Assembly (NCBI GenBank): GCA_008360955.1
Contig: LUCM01008308.1
Location: forward strand, 218,217 to 282,216
Direction: 5' to 3'
From: Fasciolopsis buskii
Taxonomy: Eukaryota > Platyhelminthes > Trematoda > Plagiorchiida > Fasciolidae
Length of the DNA: 64,000 bases
Numbering within the stretch: the stretch's first letter is position 1; each line of letters starts with the position of its first letter. Both the position numbers and the translations under genes were made by a program. The notes below the pieces were generated by a model. The model had not been told where the DNA came from. It made no database searches and saw only the letters and a program-made list of their open reading frames with translations. Of this stretch, positions 36,714 through 49,429 are shown one piece after another.

Positions 36714-38649
36714 AATTTTTGGTTGCTGCTTATTTGGTATAAGAAGGCAGGATTGCGACTAAATCTGCTATCTCTGCCCTGTGCATCAGAAGATTCCATG
36801 GTCCTTTCATCGTTAAAACTACAGTGTGAATTACATAAACATCTGTTTGACATAGGGTTTTCCGGATACCTCGGTTCTTTTGAGCGCCAGTGTTCTACTA
36901 GACGCTTTATTGACTATTCAGTCTAACTCACTAGAATGTGAGTAGTTTTATCGGAAAATTTAAGTTTTGAACTTTTCTACTAAAAGATTCTAGTGAAGTG
37001 ATTGAACTTCGAATTTTTTGTCTGACTGCACCGAATAGAGACCGTGCAATTTGTGATCAGATCCTAATCGAAAAAATTACCATAGACGTATTAATTTACT
37101 CTTTACATAAACATCTGTTGAGATGCCTATTCAGTGTTCTGTGAAAGCATCTATCAAAAGAGGGTCAGTCTAGTTACGGGGCTCTATTTCGGGTTCACAC
37201 TGACCGATTTCTTCATGGAAACGACTGGACCAATTCATGTAAAAAGAACCATCGAAAGTCCACATGCTTATCAACGCTCTGTTAAGGGCACTCAGTCATT
37301 GATTCAGACCGTGAAATGCGAGAAGTATTATAGTAGTTCGATGCTGCCCGCATTTTTGCAATAGAAGCAGGGCTACGGATATCCTTAGTTTTGATTCTTA
37401 TTGACATAAAACGTACTTCAGAAACTCTGCTGATCCTAAACTCACTGGCACGGCTTGTGGAAAACTTTCACTCATGATGATGTGTCTCAGGCATTGGTGC
37501 CCATAATGGGTTACACTATACTGGCTCCGAGCAGTATGACGTCGCAATTTGTTGACTGCATCTAGATATCCACAATCCAATCGACTAGCGAAGAAATTTG
37601 TTCCATCGCCAAATGGACTATCATGTGCTAAGTCCGTCAGTCATCCAAGACATTGAAAGAAGTTTAAAGAGCTTCTTACTTCGGCGCAGATATATGGCCG
37701 GTGACACGAACCAGGCACTTCGGCCCACTCATTCATTCTCTATCAAACTTGAGATGCATTCGATCAATAGATGTACCCTATCAATGTGGGAACGTTTTGC
37801 AGTTGCCATCGGAAATTGTTCTGGAGCCAACTGGAAATCGCATTGTACGAATTTTGGGCATAAATTGTAGTTAGGCACATTTTGGTCAAGTTCATTATCA
37901 TGTGCCTAACATTCCTCTGGATCCAGGTGCAGTCCTAAATCCAGCTGCTATTTATTCTGGTTCCAATGTACACAAACTTCGCATGGATGTTCAGGACTTC
38001 TGGTCATGCGGTCACACGGAGACTACAGACAACCCCAGATTCATTCGAGCTGCAGTATGATGAATGTTCATAAACTGTTTATTCATCCCTCTTCTCACAT
38101 GCTACCACATGCGAAACGGTGCACACACGTAACCTTGAGTCATTAAAATATGCTAATTCTATTGACATTCCAACCGTAGTTGCTCCGGTTCCTCTCTTGG
38201 TTCTAGTGGCGATTGCCTGTCATTCAGTGATTCATTTCGGAAAACCCCAGTATAATTGGACTAAGTCTTGGAGATTTCTTATTTGACTTCATTATTCTTT
38301 GAATTGTCGTGAAGATATGCGGAATCACTACTTACATGGGATAATCCAGTGTGGCGAACAGATCCAGTGTGGGTTAGGGAACTCATGCGTGCACGAGAGA
38401 GAGAAGGAGCGAAGTGAAGGAACTTTGTATTAAGGTTACAAATAGTCTTCTACAGGCTAGACTATATTTTGGCCAGTCCGTCCTTAGCAGTTTTGCTCTT
38501 GAAATTTCCAGTTTTACTCTATACGTTCCACTTTCGGGTGCGATCAAAACCACTCCATTATAGTTGATTCTGATTCATTATCTGTTTTCTTCAGGAGCAG
38601 GCCTTCGTTATTCAGCGTGAGATGGGACATTGAGCTTTTGCCACGTGTC
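36714..38649. other. No firm gene
   Basis: Plus-strand frames at 36723-36926, 37134-37364 and 37598-37870 are open and unrecognised. A short hairpin lies at 37870-37910. Confidence 0.35.
37870..37910. repeat. Small perfect hairpin, 11-bp stem
   Basis: gttaggcacat (37870-37880) pairs exactly with atgtgcctaac (37900-37910) across a 19-nt loop. No T-tract or gene end makes it a terminator. Confidence 0.7.
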
Positions 38650-38710
38650 ATGCGTCGGTGAAGTGGGTTAAGCATACGCTACCCTAAATTGTGAGAAGTT
38701 CGAACCCCAG
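38650..38710 (+). mobile_element. tRNA-derived SINE-like head
   Basis: cggtgaagtgggttaagc (38656-38673) resembles the internal A box of tRNA genes, and aagttcgaacccc (38696-38708) matches the B box core GTTCGAACC. The roughly 30-nt spacing is right for a pol III internal promoter. The sequence does not fold into a full tRNA cloverleaf that I can see, so a SINE head or tRNA pseudogene is more likely than a tRNA. The downstream body and end are not defined. Confidence 0.4.
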
Positions 38711-39922
38711 AACCGCCGTTTACTTTGACAATGGATGGCAAACCGCTGTCGTCCACACCTTTGCCATACCTAAATCAGTGAGACCCTATGTGGATGTATG
38801 TATCGAAGTATACATGCCACTTAAAGTTTCGGGATCATAGTTTCCGGTTCTCCCCTTCTGCCTATAATGGGCTCTAACGGCTGTAGGATATTTCGCTTCC
38901 CGTAAACCCGTGCACGGTGCTCGTAACAAGAATGCTGCCTTGAGGTTGATCACATGTGTCGATGCTTCGGGTCAGTCGAACGTGAATTCACCAAGCTACA
39001 ACAGTCGCCTGATATTGTAATCGACAGAAAATTGTTTTCAGCTTTGGAATAACGGTGTTTACAGCCTAACAGAGTAATGTCTTTTCTACCAGCCGTGATG
39101 CAATATGCTTATTTTTGTTTGAAATGTTTACATTCTTGTACCAAAATTACCCCGGTAAACTTGATAATTTTGTTTGGTTCTTTACTTTATCATGTATCTC
39201 GATCCGAACTTTTCCCAGAATCTGGTTAAGTTAATCACCAATGAACTTGAAGGAACCATTGCTGGAGTAGAATCTGAATAGGGAACCCATCATGTTTCCT
39301 AATCTATGATCCGAATACATTTAATTTCACTTTGGCAAGTGTGTACCGCATAATTTTATTATCGGTGCCTACTACTCCGAGAATAAACCAACATTTTGAG
39401 TAGGCACTTTTGACAAATGGAAAAAGGAGCGTCAAGATCAGCAAACGGATAGCCTATATTATTTTGCATATCACTCTTCCGATTTCATTACCCTATTCTT
39501 AGAAGATCCGCACAGCCGTTTCACGTCTACTCGAATTAACTAAACCGACGACGATTCAAATAGGAGAGTAAATTTTGGAACAGATTAGGATGTTTAGTGG
39601 TTTTGCCCACCATAGAGGGGAAAGATGAACACGGTGGTTGCCAAATCGCTAATGATTATGTTGTATCAGTCTTGTTCTAAACATCATGCTTTGCCGCGTG
39701 TATCCGAATGAATAAACCAAGAGGTATTCCGATACAATCGAAAAAGCATAATTTATTATCTTTTTCACATCAGATTGATTCCTAATCCAGATGACCAACA
39801 TTTGTGCTCTTATCTTCCTTATCCCGTGGGATTTGGTTGAAAATATCACACAGTTAATAGATTTCGTCATTTCACTACCATCAGCTTCGTGCGGAGCACG
39901 ATGATTGTCCGGAGAAGGAAAA
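38711..39922. other. No gene recognised
   Basis: Any SINE body following 38710 would lie in its first few hundred bases. A minus-strand frame (39649-40002) is open but unrecognised. Confidence 0.35.
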
Positions 39923-40393
39923 ATGCGCTCCCAGAAAGTCAACCCAGTGATCAAACAGTCCCACAGATTTGCCTCGAACCCATCATCGAACTTTATAAAC
40001 AATACTCTACCACACCAGCGAGGACTGTTGGTCGGCCCTTCGATGACAGATGTCGGATGTTCGGTGCATTTCTATTTTTTCGGTCCAGACGTAGCTCTTC
40101 CATACTTTTTTTTGTTCATTCTACTCTGCTTCGTGCGATCGGTTGATTGCTACCTGTCCCTGATTTGTGACAAATCACAAAATTTACTGATCGGAGACAC
40201 TCGGGCGACCAACAGCGTGTATCGTTGCATGGCTCAAAATCGTCACCGAAAGTTTCCTTTTGGATGGCTTAATGCGTACGATAATACTTCTGTATCCTGC
40301 TTCAATACATATAAATTTGCGAGAATCTTCGTTGAGTGTTATTTTACTTGCTTTACCACGTACATGTTATCAAAAACAGAAATTGAAAAATGA
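39923..40393 (+). CDS. Hypothetical ORF with one membrane-like segment
   Basis: From the ATG at 39923 the frame stays open for 156 codons, the longest uninterrupted frame in the window apart from the reverse transcriptase. It has a basic N-terminus (MRSQKVNPVIKQSHRF), a strongly hydrophobic run (VALPYFFLFILLCFV) at about residues 59-73 and several later cysteines. A frame of this length is unusual but not impossible by chance in sequence this AT-rich. The overlapping frame 39889-40146 is shorter. No family recognised. The next plus-strand frame starts 54 nt downstream. Confidence 0.22.
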   Translation: MRSQKVNPVIKQSHRFASNPSSNFINNTLPHQRGLLVGPSMTDVGCSVHFYFFGPDVALPYFFLFILLCFVRSVDCYLSLICDKSQNLLIGDTRATNSVYRCMAQNRHRKFPFGWLNAYDNTSVSCFNTYKFARIFVECYFTCFTTYMLSKTEIEK

Positions 40394-40445
40394 TTTAAAA
40401 CATTACGCGTTTTAGTCTCGTTTCCTTCTTACGGAAATAAAACAG

Positions 40446-40779
40446 TGTGCATTATGGTATTCTAAAAAAACAACAACACGAGATACAGATACGCACCAGA
40501 TGTCTGGATTTTGAAGAAAAAGAGAAATCACTACCTGTTCGATGCATCAAATTTAATTACCATTGCAAAATAAAGAAGGGCATTGGGTTATTTGCTTTGC
40601 TCGAGAAAATTCGAAATCACACGTGTGGAATCAGGTGGCTGACTGAGCCCGTACGAAACATGATAAAAAACGGTATCAAAATGAATTGCTTCCTGCAAAA
40701 GACCAAAGTAGGTGAAGACAGTGATGTTGCAAAGTCAAACAAAACAAGTTTCCCCGTCATTACTCAATCATTTCGCTAA
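40446..40779 (+). CDS. Candidate exon, basic unknown protein
   Basis: After a modest acceptor (acggaaataaaacag, ending 40445) 110 codons stay open to TAA at 40777-40779. The peptide is lysine-rich and charged: RCLDFEEKEKSLPVRC, then HCKIKKGIGLFALLEKI, then WLTEPVRNMIKNGIKMNC. It looks like soluble protein rather than low-complexity noise. It follows the ORF at 39923-40393 in another frame; I found no donor-acceptor pair linking the two. Family unknown. Confidence 0.25.
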
Positions 40780-43700
40780 GTTCCTCATCCTTGTCGCAAT
40801 GTTTCTTAATCCATTCTAATAGCAGTTAATTTCTCTTGGACAGTTTCATATCTGTGCATAGTAGTCCTCAATGCTGGGGATCGGCTCTCATTCTAGTCCC
40901 ATTTTTTTAGTATTTTCGGCGTCTCCTTATGAATAGTGTATTAGACTTAGAGTCACATCGATCCAGCGCGTTGTTAAAGGAGCGATTTTTTCCTTGTAGA
41001 ACATCACGGCCGACAATCATCACGAATCTTCACATTTTCTTTATATGATTCAACCTTACTGAAATTATACTGACCTGGATGGAGCAGAACTTAAATACAA
41101 TATAATTCATCCAAAAGATAGCACTAGAGAATTTTCGTGGATGATCTAACTTAATGCAATGAGGTTTAATTGGGATTTCGATGGTCAGCCTAATAGTTTG
41201 CACTGAAAAGAAGGATCCTAGGTGTGCGCCAAATATTCCCAGTTGAATCCATCTGAGCACTTGCTTGTGATTCCGAATTATGTATCTCAATTCTTAACAA
41301 CTTAGCACTTGATAGAAACAAACAAAATGTAATCGCATCATTTGATCTGGAGACTGCGAGTAAGGGTTGATTCCTCGATTCTTATGAAATTCAGACAATA
41401 AGATTAACCGGTGAACTGAAGCATTGGAAAATAGCCCGCAACGTTATATGAGCGACTAACGTGATTGTCTGTTACACGGGGTGCGGCGCAAGCACCATTG
41501 GTCGATTCTTAGGACAACGCCAAAGTGAGATGATGGAAAAATCACCCCATCAGCTGGTTGGTCAGCTGAATGTGTAAAAATAGTGGAGTCACCTATCTTG
41601 TTTAAGGTGACATCTTCCTCAAGGTTTAAAAATGTAGGGCTAAAAATACCGCCACCACAGAAGACTATTTCTCTTGGTAAACCCCAAATATTTCCGACAC
41701 GGATGAGAAGCTATGCCACATGAGGGAAAAATGTGCAACATGAGTAAACAGATGCCCAGGAGAAATGATTAGTCGTGGGGAATGGCTGAATAACGAAAGG
41801 AAGACTATTAGTTAGTTCTGTCACATTCCTCGCTCTAACTGAAAAATGGGGTTCGTTTGACATTTATGCTGAAGGATGACAATCTGAAGCCATAAAATTT
41901 AAAAAGTGGACATACCGAAAGTTTTTGGAGATTCTGAACACTAAAAATAGTCTTCTTAAATAATCTCATTGAGAATAAAGGCAAATGGATTGGTTGGTTT
42001 CACGAAGTAGACAAAAAATTCGTTTTTACCAAAACATTGATTTTTAATCCCAATAAGACTAGCAAGACTTGCGTGGCCTTGTTAAAACAGTTTCATTAAG
42101 GCTGACATTAAAATTCCACAAATGAAGTTTATGGCAGATCAGTAAATTGGACTTTAATATTGGATGCATATAATACTTCCTAAGTTCCAAGTGTTGCTTA
42201 ATCACTGCTTATAAAGATAAAGTACACAATTTTTCGTACGACTTTAATTCAATCATTAAATGCCATAGTGTGGCCCATTTTGCCTCTGTTTCTCCCCAAA
42301 ATAATATGACCTAAGAAATAGCAGGTATGTGTAAACCTTTGTACAGCAATGCTTTATTAGAGCGATGCGCTAATAGTTTGCTGCAATACTCTGTTCATTT
42401 GATGAAATGGTAGTGAAATTGTCCCACAATATCCAAATGACCGCAAATCTTTCAAAATATCAAACGCTAGTTTCGCCATCTAGTTAGTGCCCAATATAAA
42501 CTGAGTCGGATTTAATTCCATTCAGTCAGTGTTCAGCATCACGCTCATCTGCATCATTTGTGTCATCATCTTTCTCACAATTATTTTTATCAGTCCAGTA
42601 ATTACTATTATCATCAGCAACTTCAACGACAACAGAAACATTATTCCCATTAGCCATGGATTAGGCATCGGTCAGCCTAAACTGTGACAGGTACGGATCG
42701 CTAATTCAACGGCTACTTTGGTAGTAGACAGCAGTTAGCCGTCACTCGGCTCGATATCACCGCTGACCTATTGAGACCGCATGCCGTTTTATCCCGATCG
42801 GAGTTTCAGCCTCGTTGTTTCCGACTGTTCCGCCTCCCCTGTAGTGGGGACTAGCAGTTGCGAAGCATATTCCATTCATTGCACGCATGGCCTTCAATGT
42901 AGTCAAAAACATCAGCCTACTAGATGTTATCGTTTAGGTCTTCCACACAAGCAGGCAAATCACCCTTGTCATCATTATCAGTCTGAAAGGCGCTTGCCGA
43001 CAGAAGAACAACATTTGTACGCTGAGGAATGATACAACAGACGTCATAATAATTAAGAAGAGGTATGAGAAAAAGAATACTTATGAGACCTTGCACATTT
43101 AGATTAAGTCGATGCATGCGACATTCTACAAAGGAAAAGTTTGTATTCGGTCGAAATCGAACCAACAAAGCAAAAATGATTGGGTAAAGATAAAACGGCG
43201 CCAATGATTCAACCGCCTAGTTGTTTGCAATAATATGGTATGGTAATCATCCTTCTTACCCAGACGTGAGCAAAACAGGATGCTCATGAATCTTGGGAAG
43301 TATTCAATCTTGGGAAAATAAGCATGAATTTAACCCCTAGTGTTAGACGCTATAGTATGAACTGGATTTTCTGAAGAGGTGTAAGGGACCTTCGTACTTA
43401 GGTTATTTTACTTTAAATACCTTCGGGACACAGTTTGTTCTTAAGTCCGTCGTGCTCTGTCTCATTGCGAATTTGGTTTTCTTGGAAACTCGGAACCGGG
43501 AATGCGCGAAAATGAGATGAGTTCTAAACCGGAGTGTCATTTTTGTTATTTTTGCACAAATGTTTGAATCACGTCCCGTTTTTCTTTTTTAGTTCCTTTA
43601 CACTCAGATAGGCTTACCGTTTTTGAAAGGTTTTAGAGAATATATTGGTCAACATAATTTTGTCTAGCACTATGCACTGACCACATCAGATAAGAAATAC

Positions 43701-44698
43701 TAGTTCTCGTCCGGCCGACGAGATCAAGCTAATTCATGCGCGATTAAGAGTACCGTAAAATATCCGGAATGAAAAATCGGCTGTTGCCACCGTCCCAAGT
43801 CCCACTTATCTCGACTCCTTTTACATCACTAACCCACAGCACCGTGAGTAGTTCAGTGGCCTCGTCATAGTTTTACAATATGGCGCCACAGCTTTTGAGT
43901 CATGCCTCGTAGCAAACCAATGGCATAAGGCTAGTAAACTGTGGCGCAAGTCTCTTGAACTAGACTGTATGAGACTTAAACAACGGTAAGTAATGTGGTT
44001 TTTGTTCGAAGTCTTGCAGATTGTGTCCACGAAGTCAGCATAGCGAGGTTTGGATGCGGGTGCAGTTCCCAGTTGCCCCAGTAATTAATCACAGCATATT
44101 TCCTATAGTTTTGTAAAGAACGGGTGAAAATGATTGCCTGTTAAGTGCCTGAAGTGTTCATTGGTCTATTTTATCATTTATTTGTTAAATATCATCTCTT
44201 TGTGTATCGACAGTATATCAATTTAGAATTAAATGAACCTGTTTTGCCCCATTGAAAATAAAATGCATTCATAATACCGAATGTACTCAGGAAATGTGGG
44301 TGAGCAAGGTTAAATCGAATCCTAAGCCTTTGACTTAATGCATGTTTCACATTGCCACCAGTAAGCACTATTAAATTCACCAAAATAGTCATTCGCAAAA
44401 AAGGCTGTTTTGGATGCACTCCGTCTGATCAAGGTAGTTATCAGATTGATATTTCATGGAAACATTGTTGAAACTTTCTATTCGCGAACGTGCTAGGCTG
44501 TTAGTCACAATTTTAACAAAAAGCCCAGCCATTTTGCATAGTGAGATGCAATCAACCAAGCTGAAAGAAGTGTAGGACCAATAAGCTTATGGTCCAACGT
44601 TATGGACCAACAATAAAGAAAACTAGTGACGTCCCAAATTGTGTTTAAACTCTTGTTAAGGTAAAGGGTGATTTCCACAAATTGACTCTTATCCGCAG
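40780..44698. other. No firm gene; possible old repeats
   Basis: 42531-42660 is rich in cat/atc/aac triplets. 43810-44090 may be an old dispersed repeat (its minus-strand frame 43821-44030 is a typical repeat-type short frame) but no second copy is in the window. Other frames (41030-41290 minus, 42781-43032 plus, 42920-43204 minus) are unrecognised. Confidence 0.3.
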
Positions 44699-44888
44699 TG
44701 TTAACACCACCGATAAATCCAGTTTACAAACAGTCACTGTTTTTTCATCGGTTTCGATTACTAGTCAGGAATCGAGATTACAACTGGAATCCAGGGCACC
44801 GATAGACAAGACGACTTGTAAAGCTGTTCAAACAATAACCGATTTATCATCTATTCAGTATAGACAAGTCGTAGAATCAACTGATTGA
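44699..44888 (+). CDS. Candidate terminal exon, Ser/Thr-rich
   Basis: The acceptor attgactcttatccgcag ends at 44698. The frame (one base, then GTT) is open for 62 codons to TGA at 44886-44888. The peptide starts VNTTDKSSLQTVTVFSSVSI and ends YRQVVESTD; it is rich in Ser and Thr, with an acidic end, as in an extended cytoplasmic tail. Family unknown. Confidence 0.24.
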
Positions 44889-47795
44889 AATGATAATTAG
44901 CATCCGGTTTGCATGTCTCGTTAGATGCTCGTTTTGTACTCGTTAACCGACCTAGTTTGGAAGCAAATAGGGATTCACCAGCGACGGCCAAGCACAAACT
45001 CTCGCGAATGTTGTAAGTTCGAATACTCCCATTGTTCGTCACTCTCCCATTCGATTGCGGTCTCTCTCAAAGAATGTTTTAAGTCTTGTATGTTGAACAA
45101 ATAAATTAAATATAATCACTTTATAATAAGTGTCGATTCAAGACGTGTAACTACCAACTCTATTGCTTTGAATTATTCTAATTAACTCCGATCCAATCCA
45201 GATCCATGTGAACCTGCTAGCGACAGTTTGATCCTATGTTATGTTTTACCAACGATAAACAAGCTGCCGACTATTGACCATGGTTTCAAACCCCATCTAC
45301 GACTGGGCCCACAAGTCTTCCTCAAAATTCTCAACAAACGTGAGATAAATTGTGATTTCCACCCCTTTCAGTCTTGATTTGAGGCTCGTAGCAACAAAGC
45401 AAGTTCTTCCGAGAAGAGCACATCCTGGTTCACATTCCGTGTGGTAAGGATCGACTGCAGTTATTTTTCACCGAATTCCGGGTAATTATTTGATTTACGT
45501 AAGCATTCTCAATAGCTGATATCGCACTTTAGCGCAGCTGAAGTTCTCCTTCACGGAAAAATGAAATTTTCAACCTGGATCGGATTTTTGGCAAAAGAAA
45601 TCACGTCTGGATACACATTTACAAATGAGACTTTGCATCAGAAAGGCACATTCAGAGCTTGGAAGCCCAAAAGCTGACGGAATCGTTGTGAATGACAGAA
45701 CTAATTGCATGTGCTGATCATGAAATTCCGCCATTGTGGAAGATATAAGAAAAAACTCACGACTGAAATTCTGACGCAAACTGTTGAAAGATATACGTGA
45801 CCAGCTTGATTTTAGGCATATTCGTCCAGTAGTGAAACGTGTAGAGCTCAAGACTAGAGGAAGGGAATATTTCTCCGACTTATCTGATTTAGAACATTCC
45901 GGCTCGATATCTTCCACCCATTTAACCGATCACTGGGGTAAAAGAAATCAGTCTAACCGTTCATTCCACTAGCCTACTCGTAGGGATGATATAATCACTT
46001 TGCATTATTACTTAACCGTTGCCTTGTACTTCAATTAATATGACCAAAGCATCGTTCAAGAAGGGGAACAAGCCGATAGTAAAATTTGTGCATTTACCCA
46101 CCTGCTATCGATCTGATTAGACTCCGATTCCTGTAGCAATCGACTGAGTGAAAGAGAAGCAGCCGTAAAAAACCAGAGTTTGCATCCCGAATTATGCACA
46201 GACCGTTGGTGATGGATCCGTCAACATTGTCGCTTCACCATTCCAGGGTCCTGATTTTATCTTCACGCTGCCAGCTGCTTCTTTAACTCGATTATATCTT
46301 TCAAAGACCTTGTTACAAGGCTTGAAAACGATGAGCCTCATCCACAAACAAAGAATACTTTTGTGAAATTCTCAGTTTAAATCAAATTTATCATCGAGAA
46401 GTATCTTCACAACCACGATTAGGACGCTGCATAAGGCAGCGAAAAATGCAGCTAAGTATAAAATTTCAGATCTACAAGCCCCTCCATCCCAAAGTAGTCT
46501 CTATTCATTACTTAAAAATTTCACGCAGTTTTAACAACTCGCCACAGACCAGAATAACGAAGTTTTTCGGCAACGCATAACGCCAAAAGACACATTACGA
46601 ATGGATCGGGTTAACCAGGAACGTGACTTGATATCTCACAATGAAGTTTGTCAGTAATTTCAGCGAAGAGAAGTGTATTCATTCCAACCTGGGTCAAGAA
46701 TGTTAAAAATAGTCCGACTTTACTAAATAACGAACAGAGACGGCAGCAATAGAGATAAATCCGCAGTTCATTCCTCATTACCTACTGCGGATAGTAACAC
46801 TCAGACAGCATCTCACATTCCGGTATGCATAATGCAGAAACTGCTCAAGATTCATCTAATAATATATTTATTGCATTCATAAATCTTAAGTGTTGTGCTA
46901 CACTCCATAGCTCCATAAGCCTACGGTTTTGAGAACAAGCAACCATGACCCTGAAAATTAAAATGCCATAGAGCAACATATTGATCTACTGGACAAAGGA
47001 TGTGCTGTCTATCGATCCATGTTGTCGTTCTTGAATGTGTATTTTATTGACCGTTCTCATGCTCATCAGTATGAGCAACTGTTGCGATCATTTGGCAGCG
47101 GAATCTAGAAAGCTATGCTTTCGTATCACTCGGGTCGGAGGGTTTGCAAAAACTGAATTAAAAATCAAACACGGCAACAGGATCAAAGGAGGTTAAGGGG
47201 TTACATGAACCGTAGACGCATTTAAGTAACACTTCACCGACCAAAAATCGATCCTGCTTACTAGGCCCTATTCCAGTGACGGAGAGGAGGAACCAAGGGC
47301 CATGACCCCGAAACTTGAAGAGAGATAAGAACGTATGAGTTCTCAAATGGTCAAATAAGTTAATGAGTAGTCCAAAATCTAATAGCCGTTTACGATAGAA
47401 GCGATCGGTGGATCTGGGATTCAAGTCTCTGGGCTTTCGAGGCGATAGATGCACATTGATGGATGTTCTTTGATAAGAAAAATCGATGCATGTTGCACAG
47501 TGTTTTTCATACACAATAAAAATCGAGCAATAAAAGATAACTAACATCATCAAGAACGATTCACAAGAATATATTTAGCACAAAAACGAAAGAGTTGGAT
47601 GGTCATTAAGCAAGTCAGTTATGTGTGGGTCACTTTTTTATGGTTCAGAAAACGTTACATGGAATTTATTTGTTAAGTCTATTGGTGGATATGTGGGATG
47701 AGAACAAACGGCAAATCGGTTTTTTCCAGAAATACGGGCATAATCAAGGCAACATGTGTATAAAATTAACACTGAACATCGCCACAAAGTAACTT
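44889..47795. other. No gene recognised
   Basis: Frames at 45570-45917 (minus), 45784-45972 (plus) and 47158-47553 (minus, 131 codons) are open but unrecognised. The last has the feel of a dispersed repeat translation (RKPRDLNPRSTDR), without proof. Confidence 0.35.
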
Positions 47796-48041
47796 AATTT
47801 CCCAAGTGATGGTTGAAGACTATAGGTGGTATGGCTCGGTGCCGAAGTCAGTGATGTTCTTGCATTCGTAATCTTACTTCGTCTGCATAGTTTCTCAAAT
47901 TACTATTTTGCAGTCGAATTTCGCTGGTCCCGGTTCTCTTTCTGGTTGACCAAGTGGTGCTCTGATGAAACAACCAGAATCAGAGTAAGTTGATCCAAGG
48001 TTAATGAATGTCCAAAATGAACTAATCTGAATTTCTGTACT
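47796..48041 (+). mobile_element. RTE-like LINE 3' tail, copy A3
   Basis: Reads LKTIGGMARCRSQ and stop at 47813-47854, matching LKTIGDMAKCRSQ and stop in copy A1. The following 190 bp align with the A1 3' untranslated region (cattcg, attattttgc or actattttgc, gttgacc.. region, cagagtaagtt or cagagcaagtt, tccaaaat). This is a heavily 5'-truncated insertion that kept only the last codons and tail. Confidence 0.8.
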
Positions 48042-49429
48042 TCAAAGACTAAGGTGTATTCATAGTCGAATCATCATTTTTTTAAGAATAAAACCCACCT
48101 TCAATTACGCTACAGATTCAGCTGAAACAGAACAATCACTATCTGTCACTGTAAAGCTCCAATTTGTTTACCAACTAAGAGTTAGCAAGATGCAGTTTTG
48201 CTTCATTATATACGTGGAACATGGGCGCTACGGCAAAAGCACGTTCCGTGTCTTCTAACACAAGAAAAGCCTACAATCTTGAGTCCGAAATCAGAAAAAG
48301 TCTAAATACGTTAATGCCAAAAAATGCCTGGTCCTGGTAGAAAATGAAATCAACCCGCCAGTCAGTTCCCACAGCATGCCTCTGTCCATTGACTCAGAAA
48401 AGTAGTACGTGAAAACTCGGTAGAGATCAACTGAAAAGGGGTGGCCTAGATTTTCCCATAATATTTCTAAATTCCGCGACGAAGAAAAGTATCAATGAGA
48501 GACCAAGAAATCAAAAGACAACAACTACTTCATAAGATGATAGCTTTTGTAAATTAAAGTAAAGTGTTACTGTGAATCGATCAGATAAGTTAACCAGGGC
48601 TTGGATCTAAGTTTACAGTCAAGAATTTCGGGTGATCAAACATTTCAAGCAAACCATCTTTGTTAACATCATCAGTGGATAAAACTCCAGAGATTTATTC
48701 CACCTTAATATAACTAAGGGATTCATTCATTATACGACAGTGCGCCAAGTAAAAATAATCAACAAGCTAATGATGGCAAAAATAATTCACTTTGCATTAT
48801 ATAGAACGGAAAGCCTAAGCTCTATGCATCCAGAGGTGGATGCTACGGAGCGGAATGGAATGAGCCGAGTAGGGTCTGTACAAATGCGATGCCGTGAGCA
48901 GGGTTTCCGAACAAGAACACCCAATGTTGTGCGAACCACTAAACCAACGCCATTTTGGAACTAACCTACTTTTAGTTACTACATTAGCCTCGTCGGTCAC
49001 TTCCCGAGGGAAGCGAACAGTACAGCTGAACAAGATCCAATGGCCTTTGTTAATAATTTATAGTCATTTTGAGGCCACACAAGGAGTCAGAAGTTATATA
49101 GAATGCAAAATAATATTGTTTCACACCCTTGCAGTGATATGCTATTGGTTTGGTTCCTGCTTCACAGCGCCACCTACTCAAAAGAAGACAGATTTCAAAC
49201 TCACGAACGCCACTGATAACGACATTCAGCTTTGTCACCGACTGTCGGTATTCGTCACTTCGACGGATCTCGTCTGACTACACCTACACTAGCCAGTCTA
49301 TTGGTTAAAGATTCCATAACTTGCCATGCCATCAACTGGCAACCTCGGCCCATCCTCCGACCATTGACTGCCTCAAAAAACAGCATACAACTGGATCCTA
49401 GAACCCAGTTTCCACTTAATATCTCAGTC
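48042..49429. other. No firm gene; repeat-like segment
   Basis: Around 48815-49035 the plus strand reads RCREQGFRTRTPNVVRTTKP, which by recollection resembles the (C/R)RERG..DRKVRGSNP translation common in fluke repeat families. No second copy exists in the window to confirm it. The frame 49232-49540 reaches into the LINE that follows. Confidence 0.3.

Noticed and set aside
36449..36853. 134-codon minus-strand ORF
   Set aside because: Length is within chance expectation, no family recognised and no flanking splice signals found; kept only as a competitor of the 36425 model.
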